Source: Pseudomonas shirazensis (GTDB lineage Bacteria; Pseudomonadota; Gammaproteobacteria; Pseudomonadales; Pseudomonadaceae). From it: a stretch of 64,000 nt of DNA. A program made the translations under genes and the position numbers. Where the stretch lies: assembly GCF_014268785.2 (NCBI RefSeq), contig NZ_JABWRD020000001.1, forward strand, positions 62,001 through 126,000. The letters are read 5' to 3'. How positions within the stretch are numbered: the stretch's first letter is position 1; each line of letters starts with the position of its first letter. The notes under the pieces were generated by a model. That model had not been told where the DNA came from. It made no database searches and worked only from the letters and a program-made list of their open reading frames with translations. Positions 41,901 to 52,469 of this stretch are shown here, one piece after another.

Positions 41901-43376
41901 ATGTGGCGTGAAACCAAGATTCTCCTGATCGATGACGACAGCGCCCGCCGCCGCGATCTGGCAGTGGTTCTGAACTTTCTCGGCGAAGACAACCTGTCTT
42001 GCTCAAGCCAGGACTGGCAGCAAGCGGTAGAGTCGCTGGCCTCCAGTCGTGAGGTGCTGTGCGTACTTATCGGTGCGGTCAACGCGCCTTCCAGTGTGCA
42101 AGGGCTGCTTAAGACAGTGGCAGGCTGGGATGAGTTCCTTCCGATGTTGCTGCTTGGCGATGTTTCTGCTGCGGAGTTCCCTGAGGACCTGCGCCGCCGG
42201 GTGTTGTCCAACCTGGAAATGCCTGCCAGCTACAGCCAGCTGCTCGACTCCCTGCACCGCGCCCAGGTCTATCGCGAAATGTACGACCATGCCCGCGAGC
42301 GTGGCCGTCAGCGCGAACCGAACCTGTTCCGCAGCCTGGTTGGCACCAGTCGCGCCATTCAGCACGTGCGGCAGATGATGCAGCAGGTGGCCGACACCGA
42401 CGCCAGCGTGCTGATCCTCGGCGAGTCGGGCACTGGCAAGGAAGTGGTCGCGCGTAACCTGCACTATCATTCCAAGCGCCGTGAAGCACCGTTCGTGCCG
42501 GTCAACTGTGGCGCGATCCCGGCCGAGTTGCTCGAAAGCGAACTGTTTGGTCACGAAAAGGGCGCGTTCACCGGTGCGATCACCAGTCGCGCTGGGCGCT
42601 TCGAGCTGGCCAACGGCGGCACGCTGTTCCTCGACGAGATTGGCGACATGCCGCTGCCGATGCAGGTCAAGCTGCTGCGTGTGTTGCAGGAGCGTACCTT
42701 CGAGCGTGTGGGTAGCAACAAAACCCAGAGCATCGATGTGCGCATCATTGCCGCTACGCACAAGAACCTTGAGGTCATGATCGAAGAGGGCACCTTCCGC
42801 GAAGACTTGTACTATCGCCTGAACGTGTTCCCGATCGAGATGGCGCCGCTGCGTGAGCGAGTTGAAGACATCCCGCTGCTGATGAACGAGCTGATCTCGC
42901 GCATGGAGCACGAGAAGCGTGGGTCGATTCGGTTCAATTCGGCCTCGATCATGTCGCTGTGCCGCCATGGCTGGCCTGGCAACGTTCGCGAGCTGGCCAA
43001 CCTGGTCGAGCGCATGGCGATCATGCATCCCTACGGTGTGATCGGGGTGTCCGAGCTGCCGAAGAAATTCCGCTACGTCGACGATGAAGACGAGCAGTTG
43101 GTCGACAGCATGCGCAGCGACCTGGAAGAGCGTGTTGCGATCAACGGCCATACGCCGAATTTCTCCAATCACGCGATGCTGCCGCCCGAAGGCCTCGACC
43201 TCAAGGACTACCTCGGTAGCCTCGAGCAAGGTTTGATCCAGCAGGCGCTGGACGACGCCAATGGCATCGTTGCGCGGGCCGCCGAGCGCTTGCGGATTCG
43301 CCGTACGACGCTGGTGGAGAAAATGCGCAAATACGGCATGAGCCGTCGCGACGGCGAGGAACAGGCAGAGGATTGA
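41901..43376 (+). CDS. fleQ: Master flagellar regulator FleQ
   Basis: FleQ is a c-di-GMP-responsive sigma-54 enhancer-binding protein at the top of the Pseudomonas flagellar hierarchy. An atypical receiver-like FleQ domain covers 1-~120. The AAA+ domain follows with Walker A GESGTGKE (174-181), the sigma-54-contacting GAFTGA loop, and Walker B FLDEIGD. The C-terminal helix-turn-helix is [20 protein letters not shown]. 491 residues as usual. ATG with AGGGAAG upstream. It is separate from fleSR, with an apparent sigma-70 promoter. Confidence 0.97.
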   Translation: MWRETKILLIDDDSARRRDLAVVLNFLGEDNLSCSSQDWQQAVESLASSREVLCVLIGAVNAPSSVQGLLKTVAGWDEFLPMLLLGDVSAAEFPEDLRRRVLSNLEMPASYSQLLDSLHRAQVYREMYDHARERGRQREPNLFRSLVGTSRAIQHVRQMMQQVADTDASVLILGESGTGKEVVARNLHYHSKRREAPFVPVNCGAIPAELLESELFGHEKGAFTGAITSRAGRFELANGGTLFLDEIGDMPLPMQVKLLRVLQERTFERVGSNKTQSIDVRIIAATHKNLEVMIEEGTFREDLYYRLNVFPIEMAPLRERVEDIPLLMNELISRMEHEKRGSIRFNSASIMSLCRHGWPGNVRELANLVERMAIMHPYGVIGVSELPKKFRYVDDEDEQLVDSMRSDLEERVAINGHTPNFSNHAMLPPEGLDLKDYLGSLEQGLIQQALDDANGIVARAAERLRIRRTTLVEKMRKYGMSRRDGEEQAED

Positions 43377-43447
43377 CGCCTGCCGTTCCCCTTGCATAGG
43401 GCTGCAGCGCAGCCCTGATAAGCCCTCCACTCCGTTAACCCTATCTC

Positions 43448-43463
43448 CGGCACGGCTATTGCT
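43448..43463 (+). promoter_or_regulatory. Sigma-54 promoter of fleSR
   Basis: CGGCAC-N5-TTGCT with GG-N10-GC spacing, 54 bases before fleS. fleSR is a known FleQ/RpoN-dependent operon. Confidence 0.85.
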
Positions 43464-43516
43464 ATATCGCAGGCAACACACCGTTTTTATGACGGTCAGC
43501 CACGCGAGAGAGCACC

Positions 43517-44734
43517 ATGCCCCACGCCGCCCCGATTTCCCGAGCCGCTGATCCGCAGGGTCGCATCCCGGTCGAGCAGGAAAGCCGACAGGGCCTTGAG
43601 CACGCATTCGCGTTGTTCAATCAGGTTTCCAGCCAACTGAATCAATCCTACGGCATGCTCGAGGCGCGGGTGCGCGAGCTCAAGGGCGAGCTTGCTGTAG
43701 TCAGTGCACAGCGCATGGCTGAACTGGACGAAAAGGAACGCCTGGCCAATCGCCTGCAGAACCTGCTCGACCTGTTGCCTGGCGGGGTGGTGGTGATTGA
43801 TGAGCACGGCAGGGTGCGCGAGGCGAATCCTGCGGCCTGCGAGTTGCTGGGCGAGCCATTGCTCGGCGAATTGTGGCGCCAGATCATTGCCCGCAGTTTC
43901 GCCCCACGCAAGGACGACGGCCATGAAGTGTCCCTGCGCGATGGCCGCCGTGTGTCTATCGCCACCCGCTCGCTGGATGCCGAGCCTGGCCAGTTGGTCC
44001 TGTTGACTGACCTGACCGAAACCCGTCGCCTGCAGGATCAACTCGCCCGGCATGAGCGCTTGTCCTCGCTCGGGCGCATGGTTGCCTCGCTGGCGCATCA
44101 GATCCGCACGCCGCTGTCGGCGGCCATGCTCTATGCCAGCCACCTGGCGGATCCGCAGCAACAGTTGCCCAGCGAAACCCGTCAGCGCTTTGCTGGAAAC
44201 CTCAAGGAGCGCCTGCACGAGCTTGAGCATCAGGTGCGCGACATGCTGGTGTTCGCCCGCGGTGAGTTGCCGCTGGCTGATCGGGTCAGCCCCAAGGGTT
44301 TGTTCCAAGCGTTGCAACAAGCCGCGCAGGTGCATGTGCAGGGCCACGCGGTGCGTTGGCAGTGCGACACCCACCTGGGTGAGTTGCTGTGCAATCGCGA
44401 CACCCTGGTCGGGGCACTGCTCAATTTGCTGGAAAACGCCCTGCAGGCAAGCACGCTGCCGGCGCGGGTAAAAATTCATTTGTTCCGCCGTGGGCATGCG
44501 CTGCACCTGTGCGTCAGTGATGCCGGCTGCGGCATCGCGCCGGCGCTGCTGGCGCGCCTCGGTGAGCCGTTTCTGACCACCAAGACTACCGGTACCGGAC
44601 TCGGCCTGGCCGTGGTTCAGGCGGTGGTGCGCGCACATCAGGGCGAAGTACGCATGCGCTCGCGAGTAGGTCGGGGCACCTGCGTGCAGGTGATCCTGCC
44701 GCTGCTGGGCGAGTTGCCTGGGGAGGCGCGCTGA
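43517..44734 (+). CDS. fleS: Sensor histidine kinase FleS
   Basis: FleS is a cytoplasmic NtrB-like kinase that phosphorylates FleR. 405 aa: N-terminal coiled coil (~20-80), a PAS domain (~80-165, LLDLLPGGVVVIDEHGRVRE), the phospho-acceptor His194 in LAHQIRTPLSAAML, and the HATPase domain with N box NLLENALQASTLPA and G2 box TTGTGLGLAVVQAVV. No transmembrane helix is seen, in line with a soluble kinase. The stop overlaps the fleR start by one base. Confidence 0.96.
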   Translation: MPHAAPISRAADPQGRIPVEQESRQGLEHAFALFNQVSSQLNQSYGMLEARVRELKGELAVVSAQRMAELDEKERLANRLQNLLDLLPGGVVVIDEHGRVREANPAACELLGEPLLGELWRQIIARSFAPRKDDGHEVSLRDGRRVSIATRSLDAEPGQLVLLTDLTETRRLQDQLARHERLSSLGRMVASLAHQIRTPLSAAMLYASHLADPQQQLPSETRQRFAGNLKERLHELEHQVRDMLVFARGELPLADRVSPKGLFQALQQAAQVHVQGHAVRWQCDTHLGELLCNRDTLVGALLNLLENALQASTLPARVKIHLFRRGHALHLCVSDAGCGIAPALLARLGEPFLTTKTTGTGLGLAVVQAVVRAHQGEVRMRSRVGRGTCVQVILPLLGELPGEAR

Positions 44735-46116
44735 TGGGGATCAAGGTGCTGCTGGTCGAGGATGACCGGGTGCTGCGTGAAGCGCTTGGCGATACCCTCG
44801 AGATCGGCGGTTTTGCCTACCGGGCGGTGGGCAGTGCCGAAGAGGCGTTGGCCGCTGTGGCCGGTGAAGCGTTCAGTCTGGTGGTGAGTGACGTCAACAT
44901 GCCTGGCATGGACGGCCATCAGTTGCTGCTGCAATTGCGCAGCAGCCATCCGCAATTGCCGGTGCTGCTGATGACCGCCCATGCTGCGGTTGAGCGTGCA
45001 GTCCAGGCCATGCGCCAAGGCGCGGTGGATTACCTGGTCAAGCCGTTCGAGCCGCAGGCGCTGTTAAGTCTGGTGGCGCGTCATGCTGGCGGTCGCGTCG
45101 GCGGTGCCGATGAAGACGGCCCGGTGGCATGCGAGCCGGCCAGCCAGCGCTTGCTGGAGCTGGCTGCGAGAGTCGCCCAGAGTGATTCGACGGTGTTGAT
45201 TTCCGGCGAATCGGGTACCGGCAAGGAGGTCTTGGCGCAGTACATCCATCGCCGGTCCTCGCGAGCGGCGCAGCCGTTTGTGGCGATCAACTGCGCAGCA
45301 ATCCCGGACAACATGCTCGAGGCAACCTTGTTCGGCCACGAGAAGGGTGCCTTCACCGGCGCCATTGCCGCTCAGCCAGGCAAATTCGAGCAGGCCGATG
45401 GCGGTACCTTGCTCCTTGACGAGATTTCCGAAATGCCGCTGGGCTTGCAGGCCAAGCTGCTGCGGGTGTTGCAGGAGCGCGAAGTGGAGCGGGTGGGTGG
45501 ACGCAAGCCGATCGCGCTGGATATTCGCGTGCTGGCTACTACCAACCGCGACCTGGGTGCTGAAGTAGCGGCGGGGCGCTTCCGTGAAGACCTGTTCTAT
45601 CGATTGTCGGTGTTCCCCTTGGCCTGGTGCCCGCTGCGCGAGCGCAGCGGCGATATTCTGCCGCTGGCCGAGCGCCTGCTGGCGCGCCATGTGGCGAAGA
45701 TGAAGCACGCGCCGGTCCGGTTGTCTGCCGAGGCGCGCCACTGCCTGCAGAACCATCCGTGGCCGGGCAATGTGCGCGAACTCGACAATGCCCTGCAGCG
45801 GGCGCTGATTCTGCAGCAGGGCGGCTTGATCGAGGCGGCGGATTTTTGTCTGGGTGGGGTCATTGCCTTGTCTGCACCGGCAGCGCTGGTCGCGCCTGCG
45901 CAGGCAGTCACTAGCGATTTGCCTGCTGATTCCGGGGTGTTGGGCGACGACCTGCGCCGGCACGAATTCCAGATGATCATCGACACCCTGCGCGCCGAGC
46001 GCGGGCGGCGCAAGGAAGCGGCCGATCGGCTGGGCATCAGCCCACGCACCCTGCGCTACAAGCTGGCGCAGATGCGCGATGCCGGCCTTGATGTCGAGGC
46101 CAGCCTGTTCGGCTGA
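44734..46116 (+). CDS. fleR: Sigma-54 response regulator FleR
   Basis: FleR activates flagellar class III genes (flgBCDE, flgF-L and others). Receiver domain with Asp53 (SDVNMPGMD) and Lys103 (LVKPFEP). AAA+ domain with GESGTGKE, the GAFTGA loop ([17 protein letters not shown]) and [10 protein letters not shown]-terminal Fis-type [23 protein letters not shown]. 460 aa. Translation is coupled to fleS. It is a class III regulator here, with probable targets at flgB, flgF and fliK. Confidence 0.96.
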   Translation: MGIKVLLVEDDRVLREALGDTLEIGGFAYRAVGSAEEALAAVAGEAFSLVVSDVNMPGMDGHQLLLQLRSSHPQLPVLLMTAHAAVERAVQAMRQGAVDYLVKPFEPQALLSLVARHAGGRVGGADEDGPVACEPASQRLLELAARVAQSDSTVLISGESGTGKEVLAQYIHRRSSRAAQPFVAINCAAIPDNMLEATLFGHEKGAFTGAIAAQPGKFEQADGGTLLLDEISEMPLGLQAKLLRVLQEREVERVGGRKPIALDIRVLATTNRDLGAEVAAGRFREDLFYRLSVFPLAWCPLRERSGDILPLAERLLARHVAKMKHAPVRLSAEARHCLQNHPWPGNVRELDNALQRALILQQGGLIEAADFCLGGVIALSAPAALVAPAQAVTSDLPADSGVLGDDLRRHEFQMIIDTLRAERGRRKEAADRLGISPRTLRYKLAQMRDAGLDVEASLFG

Positions 46117-46147
46117 TTCACCTTAATTAACCCGCTTACAGGATGGC

Positions 46148-46163
46148 TGGCATCGCTCTTGCT
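46148..46163 (+). promoter_or_regulatory. Sigma-54 promoter of fliE operon
   Basis: TGGCAT-N5-TTGCT with GG-N10-GC spacing, 61 bases before fliE. It would drive fliEFGHIJ and, by readthrough, hsbA-hsbR-hptB. Confidence 0.9.
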
Positions 46164-46223
46164 AGCACCAGCCTATCCGCTGCATGAGTGTCAAAAAAAT
46201 GCGGCCGCCGGAGAGAGAAGTTC

Positions 46224-46556
46224 ATGAGCCAAGGTATTGAATTCAATCGTCTGATGTTGGACATGCGGTCCATGCAGGCCGATGCCATGTCCCTGCCCAA
46301 AGTGGCAGCTGCGCCTGAGCTGGCGCCAGGGCAGAGCAGTTTTGCCGACATGCTCGGCCAGGCCATTGGCAAGGTCCATGAAACCCAGCAGGCCTCGAGC
46401 CAGCTCGCCAACGCGTTCGAAATTGGCAAGAGCGGCGTGGACCTGACCGACGTGATGGTTGCTTCGCAAAAAGCCTCGGTGTCATTCCAGGCGTTGACCC
46501 AGGTGCGCAACAAGCTGGTTCAGGCGTACCAGGACATCATGCAGATGCCGGTTTGA
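46224..46556 (+). CDS. fliE: Hook-basal body protein FliE
   Basis: FliE connects the MS-ring (FliF) to the rod. 110 residues from the ATG at 46224 (GAGAGAGAAG upstream). An in-frame TTG/ATG stretch upstream from 46188 would follow the promoter but has no ribosome site. The conserved C-terminus [20 protein letters not shown] and [18 protein letters not shown] identify it. First gene of the operon. Confidence 0.94.
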   Translation: MSQGIEFNRLMLDMRSMQADAMSLPKVAAAPELAPGQSSFADMLGQAIGKVHETQQASSQLANAFEIGKSGVDLTDVMVASQKASVSFQALTQVRNKLVQAYQDIMQMPV

Positions 46557-46570
46557 GGACTAATTGACTC

Positions 46571-48349
46571 ATGGCCGAAGCAGTCGTCGATAACGCCCCC
46601 GCCAAGAGCGGGCCGCCAGTGGCCAAGCCGCCGCTGTTCGGCATGTCGTTCCTGGAAAACATCTCGCGGATGCCCGCCCTGCGTCAGGTCGGCCTGTTGG
46701 TCGGGCTGGCTGCCAGTGTGGCTATCGGCTTTGCCGTGGTGCTCTGGTCGCAGCAGCCGGACTACCGGCCGCTGTATGGCAGCCTGGCCGGCATGGACAC
46801 CAAGCAGGTCATGGAAGTGCTTGGCGCCGCCGACATCCCCTACAACGTGGAGCCCAACTCCGGCGCTCTGCTGGTCAAGGCCGACGACCTCTCCCGTGCG
46901 CGCCTGAAACTGGCAGCCGCTGGCGTGGCGCCAAGCGACGGCAACGTCGGCTTCGAGATGCTCGACAAAGAGCAGGGTCTGGGCACCAGCCAGTTCATGG
47001 AGGCGACGCGCTACCGGCGCAGCCTGGAAGGCGAGCTGGCACGCACCGTGTCGAGCCTGAACAACGTCAAGGCCGCCCGCGTCCATCTGGCGATCCCGAA
47101 AAGCTCGGTATTCGTGCGCGACGAGCGCAAGCCAAGTGCGTCGGTACTGGTTGAACTGTATCCGGGCCGTGCGCTGGAGCCGGGCCAGGTGATGGCGATC
47201 GTCAATCTGGTGGCGACCAGCGTGCCGGAACTGGACAAGACCCAGGTCACCGTGGTCGACCAGAAAGGCAACCTGCTCTCCGATCAACTGCAGGACTCTT
47301 CGCTGACCATGGCCGGCAAGCAGTTCGATTACAGCCGACGCATGGAAGGCATGCTCACCCAGCGCGTGCACAACATTCTGCAGCCAGTGCTGGGCAATGA
47401 CCGCTACAAGGCTGAAGTGTCGGCCGATGTCGACTTCAGTGCAGTCGAGTCGACCTCCGAGCAGTTCAACCCTGATCAGCCAGCCCTGCGCAGCGAACAG
47501 TCGGTCGACGAGCAGCGCACCAGCAGCCAGGGGCCGCAAGGCGTGCCGGGTGCTCTGAGCAACCAGCCGCCAGCTGCCGCTGCCGCACCGCAAAACGCCA
47601 CCGCCGCGGCAACCCCAGCGGGTGCCATTCAGCCTGGCCAGCCATTGCTGGATGCCAATGGCGCGCAGATCATGGACCCGGCCACCGGCCAGCCTATGCT
47701 CGCACCGTACCCGGCCGACAAGCGCAAGCAGTCGACCAAGAACTTCGAGCTGGACCGCTCGATCAGCCATACCCGTCAACAACAGGGCCGCCTCAGCCGC
47801 CTGTCGGTGGCAGTGGTGGTGGACGATCAGGCCAAACTCGACGCAGCGACTGGCGAAACCACCCGTGCACCGTGGGGCGCCGAAGATCTGGCGCGCTTCA
47901 CCCGCCTGGTCCAGGACGCGGTGGGCTTCGATGCCAGCCGTGGCGACAGCGTGACCGTGATCAACGTGCCGTTCGCCGCTGATCGCAGCCTGGAAATCGC
48001 CGATATCCCGTTCTACTCGCAGCCCTGGTTCTGGGACATCATGAAGCAGATGATGGGTGTGCTGTTCATTCTGGTGTTGGTGTTCGGCGTATTGCGTCCG
48101 GTGCTCAACAACATCACCGGCGGTGGCAAGCAGTCTGCTGCCGACGGCGACATGGAGCTGGGTGGGATGATTGGTCTGGATGGCGATCTGGCCAACGACC
48201 GTGTCAGCCTGGGTGGCCCGCAAAGCATTCTGTTGCCAAGCCCGAGTGAGGGATATGAGGCGCAGTTGAACGCAATCAAAGGCCTGGTGGCCGAAGACCC
48301 GGGCCGTGTCGCTCAGGTCGTGAAAGAGTGGATCAACGCCGATGAGTGA
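46571..48349 (+). CDS. fliF: MS-ring protein FliF
   Basis: FliF forms the membrane MS-ring, the base of the motor. 592 aa with two transmembrane segments (VGLLVGLAASVAIGFAVVLW near 34-54, and MMGVLFILVLVFGVLRPVLN near 490-510) enclosing the periplasmic ring domains. PYNVEPNSGALLVKADDLSR and MEATRYRRSLEGELARTVSS mark the RBM region. The C-terminal tail (LPSPSEGYEAQLNAIKGLVA) is the FliG-binding part. It overlaps fliG by 8 bp. Confidence 0.97.
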   Translation: MAEAVVDNAPAKSGPPVAKPPLFGMSFLENISRMPALRQVGLLVGLAASVAIGFAVVLWSQQPDYRPLYGSLAGMDTKQVMEVLGAADIPYNVEPNSGALLVKADDLSRARLKLAAAGVAPSDGNVGFEMLDKEQGLGTSQFMEATRYRRSLEGELARTVSSLNNVKAARVHLAIPKSSVFVRDERKPSASVLVELYPGRALEPGQVMAIVNLVATSVPELDKTQVTVVDQKGNLLSDQLQDSSLTMAGKQFDYSRRMEGMLTQRVHNILQPVLGNDRYKAEVSADVDFSAVESTSEQFNPDQPALRSEQSVDEQRTSSQGPQGVPGALSNQPPAAAAAPQNATAAATPAGAIQPGQPLLDANGAQIMDPATGQPMLAPYPADKRKQSTKNFELDRSISHTRQQQGRLSRLSVAVVVDDQAKLDAATGETTRAPWGAEDLARFTRLVQDAVGFDASRGDSVTVINVPFAADRSLEIADIPFYSQPWFWDIMKQMMGVLFILVLVFGVLRPVLNNITGGGKQSAADGDMELGGMIGLDGDLANDRVSLGGPQSILLPSPSEGYEAQLNAIKGLVAEDPGRVAQVVKEWINADE

Positions 48350-49361
48350 TAACCGAGCCGTTACCGCCAAACTGAGCCGCACCGACAAGGCCGCGATCCT
48401 GCTGCTGTCGCTGGGCGAAACCGATGCCGCGCAGGTCCTGCGCCATATGGGCCCCAAGGAAGTGCAGCGAGTCGGCGTGGCCATGGCGCAGGTGGGCAAC
48501 ATCCACCGCGACCAGGTCCAGCAGGTGATGAGCGAGTTCGTCGAAATCGTCGGCGAGCAGACCAGCCTTGGCGTCGGCTCCGACGGCTACATCCGCAAGA
48601 TGCTCAACCAAGCCCTTGGCGAGGACAAGGCCAACGGCCTGATCGACCGCATTCTGCTCGGTGGCAACACCAGCGGCCTGGACAGCCTGAAGTGGATGGA
48701 GCCACGCGCCGTGGCTGACGTGATCCGCTTCGAGCACCCGCAGATCCAGGCCATCGTGGTGGCCTACCTGGACCCTGACCAGGCCGGTGAGGTGCTGGGT
48801 AATTTCGACCACAAGGTGCGCCTGGACATCATCCTGCGCGTATCGTCGTTGAACACCGTACAGCCAGCCGCGCTCAAGGAGCTCAACCAGATCCTCGAGA
48901 AGCAGTTCTCCGGCAACTCCAATGCCGCGCGGACCACCCTGGGTGGTATCAAGCGGGCTGCCGATATCATGAACTTCCTCGACAGTTCGGTCGAAGGTCA
49001 GCTGATGGATTCGATCCGCGAGATCGATGGCGACCTGTCCGAACAGATCGAAGACTTGATGTTCGTCTTCAACAACCTTGCCGACGTCGACGACCGTGGC
49101 ATTCAGGCGCTGTTGCGCGAAGTGGCCTCGGACGTGCTGGTGGTGTCGCTCAAGGGCGCCGACGAGCGGGTCAAGGACAAGATCTTCAAGAACATGTCCA
49201 AACGTGCTTCCGAGCTGCTGCGTGACGACCTCGAAGCCAAGGGTCCGGTGCGGGTCAGCGACGTCGAGACCGCGCAGAAGGAAATCCTCACCATCGCGCG
49301 GCGTATGGCCGATGCCGGCGAGATCGTGCTGGGCGGCAAGGGCGCCGAAGAAATGATCTAA
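48342..49361 (+). CDS. fliG: Motor switch protein FliG
   Basis: FliG couples torque from stators to the rotor. 339 aa with the N-terminal FliF-binding domain, middle domain containing the EHPQ motif (IRFEHPQIQA), and the C-terminal torque helix (GIQALLREVASDVLVVSLKG, DERVKDKIFKNMSKRASELL) with its charged residues. Starts within the end of fliF, showing translational coupling. A 127-bp gap with a hairpin follows before fliH. Confidence 0.97.
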   Translation: MSDNRAVTAKLSRTDKAAILLLSLGETDAAQVLRHMGPKEVQRVGVAMAQVGNIHRDQVQQVMSEFVEIVGEQTSLGVGSDGYIRKMLNQALGEDKANGLIDRILLGGNTSGLDSLKWMEPRAVADVIRFEHPQIQAIVVAYLDPDQAGEVLGNFDHKVRLDIILRVSSLNTVQPAALKELNQILEKQFSGNSNAARTTLGGIKRAADIMNFLDSSVEGQLMDSIREIDGDLSEQIEDLMFVFNNLADVDDRGIQALLREVASDVLVVSLKGADERVKDKIFKNMSKRASELLRDDLEAKGPVRVSDVETAQKEILTIARRMADAGEIVLGGKGAEEMI

Positions 49362-49373
49362 GCCTTGTTCAGG

Positions 49374-49412
49374 CTGGCGCTGAAAGGTTCGACCTCAGGC
49401 GCCAGCGCTGGC
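49374..49412 (+). promoter_or_regulatory. Intercistronic hairpin between fliG and fliH
   Basis: CTGGCGC (49374-49380) pairs with GCGCCAG (49399-49405) around an inner AGGT-TCG-ACCT stem. The downstream half also contains the 12-bp palindrome GCCAGCGCTGGC (49401-49412). Alternative structures are possible. A T5 run occurs only 9 bases later, so this may attenuate or process mRNA. In a packed operon this 127-bp gap is unusual. Confidence 0.45.
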
Positions 49413-49488
49413 ACGCTGGATTTTTCCACCGACGCGCGCGCGAGCCGGGCGTACGTTGGCCGAACATGGTTTTTGAGAGCCCCACAGC

Positions 49489-50250
49489 ATGTCCACCACC
49501 GAACACCCCAGCGACCTGATCCGTGCCCGCGACCTAGAAGGCGTCGATGTCTGGGCGCTGCCCAGCTTTGACCCGGCGCCTGTGCCAGCACCGGAGCCTG
49601 AGCCTGAAGTCATCGAGCCGGAAATCGAAGAGGTGCCCCTCGACGAGGTCCAGCCGCTGACACTCGAAGAGCTCGAAGCGATTCGCCAGGAAGCCTACAA
49701 CGAAGGCTTTGCCACTGGTGAGCGCGAGGGTTTTCATAGCACCCAGCTCAAGGTCCGCCAGGAAGCCGAAGAAGCCCTAGCCGCCAAGCTGGGTGAGCTT
49801 GAGCAGTTGATGGCGCATCTGCTGGAGCCGATTGCCGAGCAGGACACCCAGATCGAGCGCTCGCTGGTGCACCTGGTGGCGCACATGACGCGGCAGGTCA
49901 TCGGCCGTGAGCTACGCACTGATTCGAGCCAGATCACCCAGGTGCTGCGCAGCGCGCTGAAGCTGCTGCCGATGGGCGCCGACAATATTCGCATCCACCT
50001 CAATCCGCAGGACTTCGAACTGGCCAAGGCCCTGCGCGAACGCCACGAAGAGAGTTGGAAAATCCTTGAAGACGAAGCGTTGTTGCCCGGCGGGTGCCGT
50101 ATCGAAACCGCCCACAGCCGCATCGACGCCAGCATGGAAACCCGCATCGAGAAGGCCGTAGCGCAGCTGTTCGACCAGTTGCACGATCAGGCGCTGCATC
50201 CGGCGCCTGCCGATATCAGCCTGGACTTGGGCAGCACCGATGCGCCTTGA
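49489..50250 (+). CDS. fliH: Flagellar export ATPase regulator FliH
   Basis: FliH is the peripheral stator-like partner that docks the FliI ATPase at the C-ring. 253 aa. N-terminus [20 protein letters not shown] is the Pseudomonas FliH start. A long Glu/Pro-rich segment (~25-60), a coiled coil and a V-ATPase-E-like C-terminal domain ([20 protein letters not shown]) follow. The ATG at 49489 is confirmed by family N-terminus. It overlaps fliI by 11 bp. Confidence 0.94.
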   Translation: MSTTEHPSDLIRARDLEGVDVWALPSFDPAPVPAPEPEPEVIEPEIEEVPLDEVQPLTLEELEAIRQEAYNEGFATGEREGFHSTQLKVRQEAEEALAAKLGELEQLMAHLLEPIAEQDTQIERSLVHLVAHMTRQVIGRELRTDSSQITQVLRSALKLLPMGADNIRIHLNPQDFELAKALRERHEESWKILEDEALLPGGCRIETAHSRIDASMETRIEKAVAQLFDQLHDQALHPAPADISLDLGSTDAP

Positions 50251-51601
50251 CCGCACCAGCTTCGGCAAGCGCCTGGGCGGCTACGCCGAGGCGATCAGCC
50301 TGCCTGAGCAGCCGGTGGTCGAGGGTCGCCTGTTGCGCATGGTCGGCCTTACGCTTGAGGCCGAAGGCCTGCGCGGCGCAGTCGGCAGTCGCTGCCTGGT
50401 GATCAACGACGACAGCTACCACCCGGTGCAGGTCGAGGCCGAGGTGATGGGCTTTGCCGGGACCAAGGTGTTCCTCATGCCGGTTGGCAGCATTGCCGGG
50501 ATCGCGCCGGGCGCGCGGGTGGTGCCGCTGGATGACAGCGGGCGCCTGCCGATGGGCATGAGCATGCTTGGCCGGGTGCTCGATGGCGCTGGCCGGGCGC
50601 TGGATGGCAAAGGTGGGATGAAGGCCGAAGATTGGGTGCCGATCGACGGGCCGATCATCAACCCGCTGAACCGTGACCCGATCAGCCAGCCACTGGATGT
50701 CGGCATCCGTAGCATCAACGGTCTGCTTACCGTCGGCCGCGGCCAGCGCCTGGGTCTGTTCGCTGGTACCGGCGTCGGTAAGTCGGTATTGCTGGGCATG
50801 ATGACGCGCTTCACCGAAGCCGAAATCATCGTGGTCGGCCTGATCGGCGAGCGGGGGCGGGAGGTCAAGGAGTTCATCGAACATATCCTTGGTGAGGAGG
50901 GTCTGAAGCGTTCGGTCGTAGTCGCCTCGCCGGCCGACGATGCGCCGCTGATGCGCCTGCGCGCTGCGATGTACTGCACGCGCATCGCGGAATACTTTCG
51001 CGACAAGGGCAAGAATGTCCTGTTGCTGATGGACTCGCTGACCCGGTTTGCCCAGGCCCAGCGCGAAATCGCCCTGGCCATCGGTGAGCCGCCAGCGACC
51101 CGCGGCTACCCGCCGTCGGTCTTCGCCAAGCTGCCCAAGCTGGTCGAGCGCGCCGGTAATGGCGAGGCCGGCGGTGGCTCGATCACGGCGTTCTATACCG
51201 TGCTGTCCGAAGGTGATGACCAGCAAGACCCGATCGCCGATGCGGCGCGGGGTGTGCTCGACGGCCACTTTGTGCTGTCGCGGCGGTTGGCTGAAGAAGG
51301 TCATTACCCTGCGATCGACATCGAAGCCTCGATTAGCCGGGTCATGCCGCAGGTAGTAGACGCCGATCACTTGCGCCAAGCGCAGAAATTCAAGCAGTTG
51401 TGGTCGCGCCTGTCGCAGAGCCGCGACTTGATCAGCGTGGGCGCTTATGTTGCAGGCGGCGATCCCGAGACCGACCTGGCGATTGCCTTGCAGGCGCGCC
51501 TGGTCGGCTTCCTGCGTCAGGGCCTGGACGAAAACGTCAGCGGCACGCAGAGCCGTGAGCAGTTGGCCGGCGTGTTTGCCACGCCCACAGGCGGTGGCTA
51601 A
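50240..51601 (+). CDS. fliI: Flagellum-specific export ATPase FliI
   Basis: FliI is a hexameric ATPase that unfolds and delivers export substrates. 453 residues: N-terminal beta domain, Walker A GTGVGKS (176-182), Walker [17 protein letters not shown], and the ATP-synthase beta-like [20 protein letters not shown]. It starts within fliH and is followed by fliJ after 3 bp. Confidence 0.97.
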   Translation: MRLDRTSFGKRLGGYAEAISLPEQPVVEGRLLRMVGLTLEAEGLRGAVGSRCLVINDDSYHPVQVEAEVMGFAGTKVFLMPVGSIAGIAPGARVVPLDDSGRLPMGMSMLGRVLDGAGRALDGKGGMKAEDWVPIDGPIINPLNRDPISQPLDVGIRSINGLLTVGRGQRLGLFAGTGVGKSVLLGMMTRFTEAEIIVVGLIGERGREVKEFIEHILGEEGLKRSVVVASPADDAPLMRLRAAMYCTRIAEYFRDKGKNVLLLMDSLTRFAQAQREIALAIGEPPATRGYPPSVFAKLPKLVERAGNGEAGGGSITAFYTVLSEGDDQQDPIADAARGVLDGHFVLSRRLAEEGHYPAIDIEASISRVMPQVVDADHLRQAQKFKQLWSRLSQSRDLISVGAYVAGGDPETDLAIALQARLVGFLRQGLDENVSGTQSREQLAGVFATPTGGG

Positions 51602-51604
51602 GGC

Positions 51605-52057
51605 ATGAGCACGCCAAGCCGTGCCGCGCGCCTGGCGCCGGTGGTGAACATTGCCGAAGAGGCTGAGCGCAAAGCGGTCCAGCGCCTTGGTCACTTCCAG
51701 CAGCAGGTAGCCCAAGCCCAGGCCAAGCTGGCCGAACTCGAGCGCTTTCGCGAAGACTACCAGCTGCAGTGGATCAACCGCGGTGGGCAGGGCGTCAACG
51801 GCAGCTGGCTGCTCAACTATCAGCGCTTTCTGGCCCAGCTGGAAACGGCCATGACCCAGCAGCGGCAGAGCCTGGCCTGGCACCAGAGCAACCTCAACAA
51901 TGCCCGTGGCACCTGGCAGCAGGCTTACGCCCGGGTTGAGGGCTTGCGCAAGCTGGTGCAGCGCTACATGGACGAGGCGCGCCGGCTCGAAGACAAGCGC
52001 GAGCAGAAGCTGCTGGACGAGCTGTCCCAGCGCCTGCCGCGATCCAGCGCTTACTAG
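51605..52057 (+). CDS. fliJ: Flagellar export protein FliJ
   Basis: FliJ is the central-stalk-like coiled-coil protein of the export ATPase. 150 residues almost wholly helical (RLGHFQQQVAQAQAKLAELE and LQRYMDEARRLEDKREQKLL, roughly). Position after fliI and the size identify it. A 98-bp gap follows before hsbA. Confidence 0.92.
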   Translation: MSTPSRAARLAPVVNIAEEAERKAVQRLGHFQQQVAQAQAKLAELERFREDYQLQWINRGGQGVNGSWLLNYQRFLAQLETAMTQQRQSLAWHQSNLNNARGTWQQAYARVEGLRKLVQRYMDEARRLEDKREQKLLDELSQRLPRSSAY

Positions 52058-52155
52058 GGCATTGTCGAGTTTGTTGGCGCTGTCGCTTGCAACTTGTCGG
52101 CGCGTCTTCTAAACCTTCTGAAGCTGCATCCGCCATCATCGAAGGAATCGCTAGC

Positions 52156-52461
52156 ATGGCAGTGGAACCTACGCTTTCCCCCGACGGCAAGAAGCTGACG
52201 ATTGCGATCAAGGGCCGTTTCGATTTCGCCAAGCATCAGGCGTTTCGCGATGCTTACGAGCGGCAGAACGGCCGGCCCGAGCAGGTCGTGGTCGACCTGA
52301 GTGAGGCAACCTACCTGGACAGTTCTGCGCTGGGCATGCTGTTGCTGTTGCGCGACCATGTTGGCGGTGACGACTCCGACGTGCGCGTGGTGCACGCCAC
52401 AGCCGATGTGCGCAAGATCCTGGCGATCTCCAACTTCGAAAAACTGTTCGACATCAGTTGA
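52156..52461 (+). CDS. hsbA: STAS-domain anti-sigma factor antagonist HsbA
   Basis: 101-residue STAS protein. The phosphorylatable serine region is YLDSSALGMLLLLRD (about residues 54-68). HsbA in P. aeruginosa binds FlgM when unphosphorylated and thereby switches between swimming and biofilm. GAAGGAA precedes the ATG at 52156. The in-frame extension to 52087 is not family-like. It is followed at once by hsbR and hptB, the known three-gene order. Confidence 0.9.
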   Translation: MAVEPTLSPDGKKLTIAIKGRFDFAKHQAFRDAYERQNGRPEQVVVDLSEATYLDSSALGMLLLLRDHVGGDDSDVRVVHATADVRKILAISNFEKLFDIS

Positions 52462-52469
52462 CCGCGCTC

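Noticed and set aside
52088..52115. Possible sigma-54 promoter upstream of hsbA (TGGCGC then TTGCA near 52075-52092)
   Set aside because: The GG-to-GC spacing is 11 rather than 10; sigma-54 promoters do not tolerate this.
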